Assembly: GCF_027595985.1 (NCBI RefSeq)
Contig: NC_073312.1
Location: 9,373,926-9,437,925 of the forward strand
Reading direction: 5' to 3'
DNA: 64,000 nucleotides
DNA from: Sorex araneus
Taxonomy: Eukaryota > Chordata > Mammalia > Eulipotyphla > Soricidae
In this document: in pieces, positions 33,419 to 45,372 of the stretch
Layout of the letters: the number at the start of each line of letters is the position of its first letter
How positions within the stretch are numbered: position 1 is the stretch's first letter
Made by a program: the position numbers and the translations under genes
The notes under the pieces: generated by a model
The model's database searches: none
The model's input: only the letters and a program-made list of their open reading frames with translations
What the model was told of the DNA's origin: nothing

Positions 33419-34776
33419 TAAGGCATTACTGGATTAGTAATTGACATATCCGTTGGCAATGTCTTCAGTAGATTTCATGATATCTTGGCCACTCTAAAAT
33501 GAAAATGACTGCCTATCTCATCTGGCTAACAAAGTTTAATTCTCATCCTCCTCTAAGCACTTGTTCAGCCTTACTCCCCACCCGCCACCCGCCGCCAAGA
33601 TTTGTGAGTCAAGGGATTGAGGTGTGGAGCCAGCATGGCTTTCTCTTTAAATGGAGATGGGAAAGGAGGGAGAAGGTAACAGTAGTGAAGAGTGACCCTA
33701 CATCACTTTGAGGACCTAACCATCTCTGGTAGAAGAATCTACTTGGGTAGCTATCATTATCAGTGAGGAGAGGTTCTTTCCCATTTTGCCACTCTGGCTA
33801 GTTACATATGTTCTCAGGTCTACAAATATAGTGGCCTCTATGTAGACGGGGCACATGGAATTCTCTGGGCACAGACGGCATAACTCCAACCACTCCAGTA
33901 CGGTTGTCCCAATCAAAAAGAATCATCTTCTCCATCATTAATTGTTTCCTAAAAACCTTTCTTGGTATCATATTGCACTGTTCTGTCCTCTTATAAACAC
34001 TGTATTCCTTCATATTACTTCCTCAAAACTGAAGGGGAAAAATAAGAATATAATATAATCATAAAAATAAACATCTTTTAAAAATATGTGGCCCATGGAC
34101 AATATTTAGCAATTTTTCTTCCCTCCTATCTGTAATGTATTGTTTTGATGCAATTTATATCTTTATAATTAAAGATGAAACATACCAATATTATATGAAC
34201 TTATCATTTTTAAGGATATTAAGATTAACAGACATCTCTTACTTTTTGTGTGTGTGCATGTTATGACGTTTATTAAAGTATGTGTATCTCTATGTCTGCA
34301 TATATAAAAAACACACAAGTAAGAGTTGTATGGGTTCAAATTTCCTATTAACACACTTTTTTATACCAGCAATCATAAGAAAGAAAAATCAGAATGTTAT
34401 TAGAACTCTACCCACAATATTGTGCCCCACTAACAATTTGAAAGGAGCTCCTAGACCCCTCATAGTTTCAATGCACGTGTGAGTTAGTTTCGCTGAGAAA
34501 TTTAAATCCAGATCTCAGTCTCTAGAACCTACAATCTAAAATCACCCAGATATTAATTTTGTCAAGTAAAAGCCTTTTGCAAACTATGGTTTACTTCTGA
34601 GAGACTCCAGAGCACGGCCAGAAACAGCATGAATGTGGGCTTTGAAGTGAACAAAAAATAATCAATATTAAGCTTTTTGTGCCTTGGTGTTTGTTTGAGA
34701 GACTGAGGTTTTAAGTTATCCACCCTTATAAAATTTGTAAATCATAAATATGGTAAAATTTGCCATGTAGAATAGA
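33419..34776. other. Intergenic, nothing recognised
   Basis: Ordinary to AT-rich sequence. No gene or recognised repeat. Confidence 0.55.
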
Positions 34777-34785
34777 GACATTTTC

Positions 34786-34788
34786 TAT

Positions 34789-34844
<56 letters not shown>

Positions 34845-35002
34845 TGGGGTCACACCTGGCAATGCACCGGGGTTACTTATGGCTTTGCACTCAGGAATCA
34901 CTCCTAGTAGTGCTTGGGGGACCATATGGGCTGCTGGGAATCGAACCCGGGTCAGCCACATGCAAGGCAAACACCCTACCCGCTCTACTATCACTCCACC
35001 CT
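34786..35002 (-). repeat. SOR-like SINE, form A, with (CTAT)n tail
   Basis: A reversed copy with clear boxes. In place of its T tail it has about 14 ctat units (about 34789-34842). A 9-bp duplication, gacattttc, at 34777-34785 and 35003-35011 brackets both SINE and microsatellite, so the array grew from the SINE tail. Confidence 0.9.
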
Positions 35003-35011
35003 GACATTTTC

Positions 35012-37169
35012 ACTTTAGAACCAAAAAGCAACTTACTTCAATTTCTTCACACAAAAGCATGTTTACTATTAATATCATTTTACTTAAAAATTCTAGTCCC
35101 AATAAGACTATTTTAAGGACAAAGACACACTCTGATTAGACTTGTTATTATTATTGTTATTTTTAAACAGATCATCTTTAATTCGGTGTCTTAACAGTAG
35201 ATTCTTCATTGTTGATGTGGTTAAGCTCTGCTCAAGGTGTGAAATTAATATGTGCCTATACAAAAAAGGGATAGTTTTCCTTACAGCATTTTCCATGACA
35301 GTCCTGGAAGACTATTGCTATTTGGGGCCATTCCAAAAGAGCAGAGTGAGAAATATTTATAGCATATGAGTGTAATAAAAAAATGTAATCATGAACAAAC
35401 AATACATTAAACTGGTAGGACATTGTTTACATTAGATCACAGGAATGAATATCAAAAAATACAGGCAATGTTTTTGAAAAAACAACCAGCAGTGAAAAAT
35501 TTATTTATAATACAAACCAGACACTCCAAAATAATTTGTGGTTTACTTAATTCTTACCGTTCATCCTATATTCTTTTGAGTAAGCTGAAGGAAGGCACCC
35601 GAGTAACTACCTCAGCTGTTTTTGATTTTGATTCTGAATTTTCAGTGAGATGAAAACTCTAGTCTATATAACAAAAAGAGATGGCATGTCAGCTTTAGAA
35701 ATTTAGATGCTCTTACCCCAAAGCGCAGATAACATATGAAAAAGCAATGTATTACAATAGGTTACTATATTTTCAAATTGTCTCATTATTTCTGGAAAAA
35801 CAATAATTGCTTATAAATTCTGAATAAAGGACGATCACATTGCATCTTATGTGTTCTGCAATGTGCACTCAGAGAAAATCATTACAGTACCCAAACCAGC
35901 TGCATGTAATAGAAAGCAAATGATTTACAATGTTACTATGTGAAACTACTTTATTTCATATTATCATAAAAAGAGCAGAACTGAGTATTTGCATGACAAA
36001 CAGAGGAATCCTGGAAATTCGAAATGCAACTCCGTTGTTTTTAAATAGGTATTAATTCTGGAAGGTGATTTGTAAAGCCTTCTACTCTAGAGACTATTAG
36101 CAATTATAATTTGCAGTCACTGTTAGTCCAACAATGGAAAGGGAAAAGAAATCTACGCACAGTAATAGAAAATAGAAGTACTTGGGAATAATTTGTGCTT
36201 CTATCATATAACATCTACATTATAAGAGTTTATTTTTAGTGATTCTGAACACTTATTTCACTTAAGCTCAGCAGCATGCATTTTTGTTCCTACCAAAAGT
36301 CTTCAATGTTTGTGTTTTAGGATGTTTTATATGTCAATTTTCTTCTAGACCTGCCTCCCAGGTGATTGGCACTCCCCATATCCCTAATTAAGGGGAAAAT
36401 CTATACAAAGACCCGGATCCCAGCTCTCTCTCTCTCCTCCCAGATCACAGCCCCAGGTAAAGGAGCTGAACCGAAACTCCTAGGAGAGAGCCTGACTCAA
36501 GAAAATTTAAACTGTACCAGTAAGACTCCCTCACTCATGCAAGCTAAGTCCTGCTAAGGAAAGAGTGCATTGCCAGGCCTGAGAAGACAGAGTCCAGAGG
36601 AAGACTAAGAAGATAAATGACTCAAGAAGAAGTCAATGGAGCTGACACAGAGGCAAATCAATGGTGGAGACACAATACACAAATCTCTGCAGCTAAGAAT
36701 CCCCAACCCCAAACACCAACTCTGGTCTCCAGGGCAGCGAAGTAAGGACTGGCTCCATCATAAATACCCGTGAAATTCCAGATTATTTACATATATCAAT
36801 AAAATAAAACCATCTCAAGAAAATTAACTGTTAAGAGTCTCAGTTTTCTGCAGCCAGAAAAAAAAATCCATAGATTGCATATATGTAATTAACATATATT
36901 AATTAAGAATGCATATAATTAGTGTATAATATTACATATAATTTAAAATGCTTTATATTTGTGACATAGCATAGGGTAATATTTATAGATATCAAATATA
37001 AACCAAATATATGGCAATCACATATACATTATGTATTACATTTATAACATTTTAAGCTCTTTATATAGACCACTAAAGTAGAGATTTATAACATTTTAAG
37101 CTCTTAATATAGACCACTAAACTAGAGAAAGTCTCAAGTCCTAAAGTATTGTACTTTGTACCAAGAGTC
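35012..37169. other. Intergenic, AT-rich, mostly unassigned
   Basis: No gene. The part 36345-36830 is a more GC-balanced block that ends at an aataaaataaa stretch and could be an unrecognised retroelement. The part 36870-37140 is extremely AT-rich and contains a 44-bp tandem duplication. Confidence 0.5.
37041..37128. repeat. 44-bp tandem duplication
   Basis: Unit 1 at 37041-37084 and unit 2 at 37085-37128, beginning tttataacattttaagctct; two mismatches between copies. Confidence 0.95.
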
Positions 37170-37185
37170 CAAACTCCAAGTCTTT

Positions 37186-37386
37186 TTTTTTGTTTTGTTT
37201 TTTGTTTTTTGTTTTTTTTTTTGCTTTTTGGGTCACACCCAGCGATGCACAGGGGTTACTCCTGGCTCTGCACTCAGGAATCACCCCTGGCGGTGCTCAG
37301 GGGACCATATGGGATGCTGGGAATCGAACCCGGGTCGGCCGCGTGCAAGGCAAATGCCCTACCCGCTGTGCTATTGCTCCAGCCCC
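37186..37386 (-). repeat. SOR-like SINE, form A, youngest intact copy
   Basis: Nearly consensus, with a T-rich tail (on the plus strand), intact reversed B box gggaatcgaacccgggtcgg and ending ctccagcccc. A perfect 16-bp duplication, caaactccaagtcttt, flanks it (37170-37185 and 37387-37402), so this is probably a recent insertion. Confidence 0.96.
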
Positions 37387-37402
37387 CAAACTCCAAGTCT
37401 TT

Positions 37403-39128
37403 ATTAAACTTCTCATAGTGGTATTTTGAATTTAGTTCTCTTAGTGATAATGATTTTTGGAGAAGGTGAACACTATATAAAATGATGTGTGTGGGATGTG
37501 TGTGTGTGTGTGTAATATACATATCTCGTTTTCTTGGTGCTGGCCTTCAAGCACCAAGTGTGTGAACCCAGGGGCTCACACATTCAAGGCAGGAATTCTA
37601 CCATCGAGATCCATCCCTGATCCTTAAATACACTTTAAATATATATGAAGAAATACACTAACTAAATACCTTGGTGCTTGAATTATGCTCTCATTGCTCA
37701 TCACATGTCACAAAGACAAACCCTATAACACGGTGAATCTTTGGGTCCTTCTAAGACGTCTTTGCTTTATAAACCTAAGCATCAATTTCACCTAATGGAT
37801 AAGAAATACAAGAGATTAACCCTATCAATTTCTGTTAATTGGCCACAGAAGATGAGGACTGTAAATTAACCCTGGCAGGACATTAGGTGTGAAATGGTGA
37901 AGGCAAAAACAGGATTGGTATACGTTGAGAAAACAGAGAAAGCTTGAGAGTGGAAAAATCTTTCAAGACACTTTTTTCCAAAAAGAAACAGAGAGGTAGG
38001 ATGGTCTCGGTGGAGGATGTAGGGCCAAATGAGTGGCACTACAGTTGTTGTTGTAACTGGAGAAATGCTAGAGAGTACCTTTATGTTGATGACATTGATC
38101 CAGTGGTGGAAAAATATGACCCAGTGTTCATGGGGAGAAGAGATAACGGCACATACTAAATCTTAAGAGGAAAACTAGGGAAGAGCTTTATTATCTGTGA
38201 AGAATATTCTCATCCTATGTAATAGGAGAGAAGAGAGGCGAGGACTGGAATACCTTCCCAAAGTACATTTCCATAATGTATTTTAAATTTTCATTAACTT
38301 TACAAGAAGTCACACTGCCATGTCAATTTCCACTGTAGTTGGAATCAACCAAGAACCTCTATCTTTTTCTTGTACATTATTGGTAGGTTATTGACCTCAC
38401 ACAAGACAATTTCTGGCACCAAGTTCACTAGAGTCATCGCTTCAGCTTAATACATTTGTAATATATTTTATAAATGTTAACACATTTTGGCATAAGTTAT
38501 AATGTACCACCATAAGCTAATAGAATAAACTAACACCATCTCAAAATGTCTTGAAAGGGCTTCTCAACAATCCTCAGATTCTGGCATTCACCCCACTTTT
38601 TTTTTTATAGTATATTGTTCCTTAGAGCAAGTATAGGATTTCTGGCCACACACTCAGGTGATATATGAGAAATATAACTCTATTTTCCTGTTATTCAAGT
38701 TAATCTCTTTTGATCCCCTCATTTCTGATCCTGTCAAAATTTATTCACAAAACATCATCATTTGATGCATCCAGTCACTCAGGTGTTAAATACAGGTGGG
38801 GATTTCTGTCTTCATTACCTGAGAAGAACTGAAACAGAACTGAAGTTTGAAGGCATCGCATGAGACATATCAGTATCTACCCCACCTCCTTGTACAGATT
38901 GGCATGCAGATCCAGTAACAGTCCACGGTCCCTGCCTCTTACAGTTCTTCCCACCCCTAACTTGGAGGATTATGTATGTCTACCACGGTTTCTTTGGTTT
39001 CTTTGTTTTCTTTACACCTTTGGGAGTCAAAAGAAATTCTCCCATGACAGGAAGCTCAGGCTACTGTGTCAGAGCTTCTTCTGCTGCTCCCAGAAGCAAG
39101 TGGCCCCTGCCCAACTTTCCATTACCCA
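37403..39128. other. Intergenic, mostly unassigned
   Basis: No gene. Includes a (TG)n tract near 37495-37514 and a reversed tRNA-like relic near 37525-37620. A reading frame at 37944-38159 lacks any family resemblance and is left out. Confidence 0.5.
37525..37620 (-). repeat. tRNA-like SINE relic, different from SOR type
   Basis: Reverse complement reads gggatggatctcgatggtag ... gcccctgggttcacac, i.e. an A-box-like and B-box-like pair spaced like the element at 43572. Diverged. Confidence 0.35.
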
Positions 39129-39371
39129 GACTGGAGCGATAGCACAGCAGGTAGGGTGTTTGCCTTGCATGCAGTCAACCTGGGTTCGATTCCTCCGTCC
39201 TTCTCGGAGAGCCGGCAAGCTACGAGAGTATCCTGCCCACATGACAGAATCTAGCAAGCTCCCTGTGGTGGATTCAACATACCAAAAACAGTAAAGTCTC
39301 ACAATGGAGAGATTACTGGTGTCTGCTCGAGCAAATGGATGAACAACAGGACAACAGTGCTACAGTGCTAC
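39129..39371 (+). repeat. SOR-like SINE, form B
   Basis: gactggagcgatagcacagc head, gggttcgattcctccgtcc, body with small deletions and a gacaacagtgctacagtgct ending. Confidence 0.9.
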
Positions 39372-41282
39372 TCCTCCAAGCCAGTATGGTATATTGAATT
39401 GCAGAGCTCTAGGGACTTCCCTCATTTTCAAAGCTCCTCTTGGGTAATGAGGATATGTGATCAATATGTGATCACTGCGTTTGGATGCTCAAATTGATCT
39501 GGAGGCCTTACCAAGAGTTTCCCAATGTCCATGTCCAACAGGGGAGCAGGAAAGGAGGGACACAAAGAAGTAGATAGATTTAGAAACATTCAAAAATATT
39601 TCACGCTCTCCATCTTCTCTATATATCTATTTTTTCCCCTTCTCCCTGATAGGAAAATCTTTGTCAAATGTAACTCTTATATCAATTCCATTCTTCCAGA
39701 ATTATTTATCTATTGCATGAAGGTTGGCTTTGATTACTGCTTTCCTTACTGTCTTTGAAATGCAGAACTGAGAAGGAATCCTAGATAAAATAGTCTAGCC
39801 TTTACAGTTGCTGTGTGAAACTTGGAGGCAGATCACCGTGGGTCTGGGAGTACTAGGCAAGAGGAACAGTAACTTACTCACAAAGGCTCCACCGTTCAAT
39901 CACATAAACTTGCTAAGGCAAGTTTTTCCAAGAAGTCACTGTTGTTTTTGTTTATTCTAGAATAAATTGAAATTTAGTCCCTTAAATTTATTTGAGTCAC
40001 CAGCAGTCATAGGAGAGTTTGCAATAGTCCATCAGTTCTGATCCATCACATATAGTTACCTACTTAGTTATCATGTTCTAGTTTATTCACTACCTTGCCA
40101 GGGTGATTGGATTTCACAACCTGAATGAGAGTAAACTAGAATGTTGTTGCTTTTAAATCCATTTAGCAGTGACTATTGATGGTATTGGAAGAAGTGTGTA
40201 TGTTAATGCTTATACATCAAATAGACATGAGCCTAAAAATCAGGGTAATATGTCATATCTGTACAGTGTGCAAAAATACATTCCATAAAAGATTGTCTAA
40301 CAAATGTCATTGGCAGGTTGAGGAGATATGTGAAACTTGGCCTCCTGAAATTTTCCACAAGAGACAGACAAACACTTGATTCTCTGGTTATGAAAGATGG
40401 CGAATTTGGTGATGCCAAAGGCGACTTTTCCTCTACTACTTAGGGTACCTACATCAAATCCCTTTGCAGTTTGTTGATGCCAAACTCCACAGTTCTGGTT
40501 ACCATACTCCTGAGTATGCCCTGAGTTACAAACAGATCAATCGTCTTTTGTTTGTCTCTACACTTTCACAAAAGTAGTGTTAGGCTCTGGGATTGCATCA
40601 AGAATACTGTAATAATGCTTCAAACCAATTGAAGTACAAGAGCCATTCAGAGGAGATGAAGGATAGATTGCCAAGCATCCTACCACATCTTGAGGTGAAC
40701 TGAGCTCAGAGAGGAGTCTACCACAAGAGCTTTTGTCATTATGTGGGGTTGGACAGAAAGGACAGATGGGGTGCTGGTGCTTGTAGTGACTTTCCTCTTC
40801 CAAACTAAATGAGATTGTTTAGTATCAGGAGAGTACTTAGAAAATGGTAGCTATTGTTGTTGCTAAAATACAGCTAACATGCTTAAAATAGAAGGGGTGC
40901 TTGAGAGTTAGAAAACACTGTCTAGCTCAGAGGAGATCATAGTTTTGCTTTGAAAATCATCATAATTTTCTTCTAAATAAAATAACTAGTTTATATATTA
41001 AAATATCATTTAGCATGTGATCTATATCTGACATTTCTATTTCGGCTACTTCTGGAGAGAGCGCTTATCATGTAGAGTCCCATTTCTACAACTCTAGAAT
41101 CTGAGCCTTATGAAGAGGCTAGAATAATTCTTGATTCATTATTCATATTCAGTTTTAAGGGAAGATTTGAAGTGTTAGTAGGGAGGTTTAATTTTTTTTT
41201 TTTAGGAAAAAAAGTGCCTAAGAATGTTGTGTTTGAAAACAAAATCAGCTCACCTGCTGCCTCACAGTCCCAGACGCCTACT
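39372..41282. other. Intergenic, no recognisable gene
   Basis: AT-rich with only short reading frames. No repeat family recognised. Confidence 0.55.
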
Positions 41283-41700
41283 TAAAAGAACATCCAATGA
41301 CTGGATAAAGAAATTATGGTGTATATACACAAGGACACTACTTGGCTACAAGAAAAGAACAAACCACGCAATTTGCTGCGAAGTTGATGGAGCTAGTGTG
41401 TCATGCTGAGTGAAATCAGAAGGAGAGGGACAAAAGGAATGAGCTCTCTCTTACCTGGGATATAAAGAAACAAAGTCAGAACATAAAATGCCTAATTAAA
41501 TGCAAAAAAATAGTAAAAACATGAAAAATGCAACAGAAACTGAGTATTGGTCTTTAGTAGGAATCTTACCACAGGGCTGGAGGAAGGATGGGGAGTAGGA
41601 CGTGGACACAGGGACAATGATAGAGAGGTTAAGTGGACGGTGTAGTGCTGAAACGTTTTATGCACTAAACCCTACATTAACAGTATTATAATCCTGGCCC
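41283..41700 (+). mobile_element. LINE-1 3' end
   Basis: ggataaagaaattatggtgtatatacacaagg, cacgcaatttgctgcgaag, catgctgagtgaaatcagaaggagaggg, tgggatataaagaaacaaag and a G-rich 3' UTR follow the standard order of the L1 end. 5'-truncated. Confidence 0.8.
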
Positions 41701-42676
41701 CCAAACAAAAATAATTTAAACAATAATAAAAGTAGCAGCCAAGAACAGCCTGCCATTTAGCCTTTGCCTTCAGAAAGGAGAAAAACATTAAAATTGAAGC
41801 GAATTTTGCCAGTGCCCCAACAGTGGCAAATATCTCCTGATACTCCCTATGCGCACTCAAAACCAGTGCACTGACTTTTACCTGACCCTTTATTTAATTC
41901 TTCCAACAGCCATTTGCAGATGAATAAACCTATGTGTTGCCTGTTTGCATAATTGGTCCAAGGTCATATAGGGAGTTATGCCTCACGATTAAAACTTGTC
42001 CTAGGAGGAGGTGAACAACAGCCAAATGAGTATCTCAACCCCAGGAAATTCAGAGATCTTGTTTTAGAAAACCGGTGTGAACTGGTACTTCATGCACCAG
42101 ACTTTACCTACTCACTAAAATAGAACGAGCTGTTTTCTCCATTCCTTTGCAATGTCCAAGCGTTAGGAGAAAGTGAAACACCCTCACACCAAGACAGAAA
42201 GTTTACTTTGGCAAAACTTCACCTTAGAAGTTAGAGAATGCGCTTCATATTTTGGATGGGAATTTTGTGAAAAAAAAAAAACTTTTTCTAAAGATCACAA
42301 GTTGCAAGAGGACATTCATACAACACACTACACAACTGATAGAGGTATGTTATTCTTCTGCATAAATCACAGCAAGAAAGTTGCTCATTGATTTCATAGA
42401 TCTGAGCTCTGAGTTTGAAGATAGAGGAAATGTACAAATCACTCTTTTACTGAGGAAGAACTTAAGTTGCTCAAGGTCATTCACACCGTTAATCAGTGGA
42501 GTGAAATGACTTAGCTCAGAGCTCCTTCCCTTATACGTCTGAACTTACTGGCAGCAGCAACTATCTCTGTTAGTCTATTGTCAAGCCGAGTTCTCCACTT
42601 AGTGCTGGCTATATAGATCATGATTATTCTAATAACTAGAAAATTATTAGCAGAGTTTTAATACCTTTTTCTCTTA
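41701..42676. other. Intergenic with MIR relics
   Basis: No gene. Two reversed MIR-like segments: about 41885-42000 (cttccaacagccatttgcagatg ... caaggtcatat) and about 42425-42535 (ttttactgaggaagaacttaagttgctcaaggtcattcacacc). Confidence 0.5.
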
Positions 42677-42883
42677 TTATCACTGTATCACTGTCATCCC
42701 GTTGCTCATCTATTTACTTGAGCAGGCACCAGTAATATATCTATTCCTCCCAGCCCTGGGATTTTAGTAGCCTCTCCTTACTGGTCTTTCCCAATGATTG
42801 GAGGCTCTTTCAGGGTCAGAGGAATGAGACCTATTGTACTGTTGATCATCCCTACGATCAACGGGGTGATGATTATGATGATG

Positions 42884-42919
<36 letters not shown>

Positions 42920-43145
42920 TCTCGATCGGTCTCAGAAATGTCTCCATTCATCCTAGCCCTGAGATTTTAGATGCCTCTCTTTACTCATCCTTCAATGGTG
43001 CCGCACTGGAGGCTCTTTCAGGGTCAGGGGACCGAGACCCATCATTGTACTGGTTTGGGCATATGAATATGCCACAGGGAGCTTTCCAGGCTCTCCCATG
43101 CAGGCAGGAAACTCTCGGTAGCTTGTCAGGTTCTCCAAAGGGGAG
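42677..43145 (-). repeat. Composite SINE-like element with repeated internal module
   Basis: On the minus strand it begins with form B-like parts (gagaacctgacaagctaccg, tcatatgcc) and ends with the form B tail (gagcaacgggatgacagtgatacagtg). Between them a module of about 100 bp occurs twice, 42746-42841 and 42947-43052, each with agccctg.gattttag and ggaggctctttcagggtcag. A (TA)n tract (about 42888-42917) separates the modules. Confidence 0.75.
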
Positions 43146-43571
43146 AATTAGGCTATATATACATATATATATATATGTATATATTACTCTCTACGATTTA
43201 CTGCCTACTGTCTGAACTCCATCAAATATGGTGTGGTAATTATGGAAAATGGGTTGGAGGTGTCTTATAATGTGTCCGGAAAGTAGCCTGGAGTGTGGCA
43301 CCAGTTGGGTAGTGGAGGTAAGGTGCCAGGGCTTGATCCCTTGGGGTGGGGTTCTCACCTGCCCCTCTCTGGGGTGCCCCAGTGAAAACAGCCTGGTGCG
43401 GAGCCCAGGTATCATAATCTTCAAATAGTCTGAAGGTGACCTAAGTCAGAAAAAACACTCAGCTCTAAGCCAAAAATGCTTCTATTATTATATAGTCAGA
43501 TATGGACTAAAACTTTGGCAGTCCAGTAGGAAATTGTTTAGGATAAATGATTTTAAATCTGACCCTATACC
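43146..43571. other. Intergenic, unassigned
   Basis: A TA-rich palindromic tract (43153-43183) is followed by a G-rich block (about 43240-43420) that I cannot assign. Confidence 0.45.
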
Positions 43572-43660
43572 AGGGTATAGTTCAGTGGTAGAGTATTTGT
43601 GATGCATATGCAAATATAAAAGTGTAAAGTCTTGGGTTTGATCCCCAGAAACACGTGTGC
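43572..43660 (+). repeat. tRNA-Ala-like SINE relic
   Basis: gggtatagttcagtggtagag (A box) and cttgggtttgatccccag (B box) are much closer to a tRNA-Ala-type promoter than to the SOR head. An AT insertion of about 35 bp separates the boxes, and the end runs into alternating CG/CA sequence. Too altered for a functional tRNA. Confidence 0.6.
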
Positions 43661-43680
43661 ATGCGAGCACACGTGCGCAC

Positions 43681-43727
<47 letters not shown>
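43661..43727. repeat. Alternating purine-pyrimidine tract, (CG)n/(CA)n
   Basis: acacgtgtgcatgcgagcac, gcgcgcgcac and then about 17 CA units. An almost unbroken alternating tract of about 70 bp. Confidence 0.95.
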
Positions 43728-43731
<4 letters not shown>

Positions 43732-44288
43732 TTGATACTCGGATAAGAAAGTTTATGTGCCAAATGTTATGTCAAGCACACAAAATTTAGCAAATGCTTA
43801 AAAAATCTAATTTTTTCTGTTTAACTCTGCTTATATATATAAAAAAAGGGGGGAGGTACACTCATCCTAACAAAGAGAAAAAGCACCACCATAAAAATAT
43901 ACCATCTTCATGCTTTTTGAATATAGACATATCAGCTGGAATATTGAAATCTGATCTTTGATTTTCATTTAAAAATACTCATCTTGATGTTTAGTGGAAC
44001 ATAAATATATATATTTTAAAAGGTCCAGTGTTTATGTCATTCTGATAAGCGTTTCACTCAGTGATAATAAAAATTTATTCCTTGTAAATTTCCACATAAA
44101 TTCACGTAAGAAGCAGCAGTGTGATGAAACAATTGACACCTGAACATAACCTAAGTATCTGCAAAACCTTTCAGTTACAAAAATAGCTGCTTTTCAGTAA
44201 TTATCTTTTGCATAAAAATATATTTTATATATGAATAAATTATGTATTAAATCTTTTCATATTATAGTATTAATTATTATATTATTCT
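43728..44288. other. Intergenic, nothing recognised
   Basis: AT-rich, no gene signal. Confidence 0.55.
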
Positions 44289-44299
44289 GTGATATATAT

Positions 44300-44540
44300 G
44301 GACTGGAGCGGTGGCACAGCGGGCAGGGCATTTGCCTTGCATGTGGCCGACTTGGGTTCAATTCCTCCATCCCTCTTGGAGAGCTCAGCAAGCTACCGAG
44401 AGTATCCCACCCGCACAGCAGAGCCTGGCAAGCTCCCCGTGGCATATTCGATATGCCAAAAACAGTAACAAGTCTCACAACGAAGACATTACTGGTGCCC
44501 ACTTGAGCAAATCGATGAACAATGGGACGACAGTGCTACA
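44300..44540 (+). repeat. SOR-like SINE, form B, with target duplication
   Basis: Complete form B from ggactggagcggtggcacagc to gacgacagtgctaca. An 11-bp duplication, gtgatatatat, flanks it (44289-44299 and 44541-44551); the first bases could also be the element's own end. Confidence 0.9.
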
Positions 44541-44551
44541 GTGATATATAT

Positions 44552-45210
44552 TTAGACATATATAATTTATATGGCATCTGTCATATATATAGCATATATT
44601 CATTTATATGAAATTCATTTATGTGAAAGTACTTTTAGAAAGACGACTTGTCAGATTTCCAGAAACTGGCAGAGTCAGTTAGAACTCAGGTTTTCTAATG
44701 CTCAGGCCCATGAGTTTATTTGAAAAAACTTCAAATAACTTCATTGCCAATTGTCAAAGAAGATGTGATTACTCCTCTTCCTCCAAATTTCCTTGCTCCT
44801 GTACTTAGGATACACACCTGCTACTTCTGCTGCATTGTGAGTGGAAATCTGGAAATTATGTCAAGGTTCTATGGAGGGAGCAAATGGGGCTTTTTCATGG
44901 CTTCCAAAACTATCTAGCAGTTAAAATCAATTTACCTTCTATGCATGAAACGTGTTGGTTTTTGTTGTGGGACAAAAAATAGCAAGATATCATAGTATGA
45001 TACCCATGAAGAGGCAATGAAAAGATTTCCACACAAAGCATTCTTATGTGCAAATAAGTATCCTGCTCTATAAATTCCTCTCCTCCCCAGCATGTCTTAG
45101 TCATTTGAAATTTTCCACATGGGCCCTTCTTTGATGGTGGGGGGGGGTTGCAGTAATTTTGTATTAGTGCTATTATAACCATATCACCTAAACTATATTT
45201 CTTTTAAATC
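44552..45210. other. Intergenic, nothing recognised
   Basis: AT-rich with a short G run at 45138-45147. No gene signal. Confidence 0.55.
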
Positions 45211-45372
45211 TAAGAGCCAAAGAGATAGTAGAGAGAGTCAGGTACTTGTCTGGCATGTGACTGGCCATGGTTTGATCCTCAGCATCACTTAGGGTCCTCC
45301 AAGCACTGCTGAGAGTAGCCCCTGAGAACAGAACCAGGAGTAAGCCCTGAGCACTGGCAGTTTTGGCTCCAA
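45211..45372 (+). repeat. Old SOR-like SINE
   Basis: gagccaaagagatagtagag, catggtttgatcctcagc, gagaacagaaccaggagtaagccctgagcactgg in form A order. Confidence 0.75.

Noticed and set aside
36345..36830. Endogenous retroviral LTR
   Set aside because: The GC-balanced block ends in an aataaa-like stretch, but I see no terminal TG...CA pair, second LTR or internal genes.
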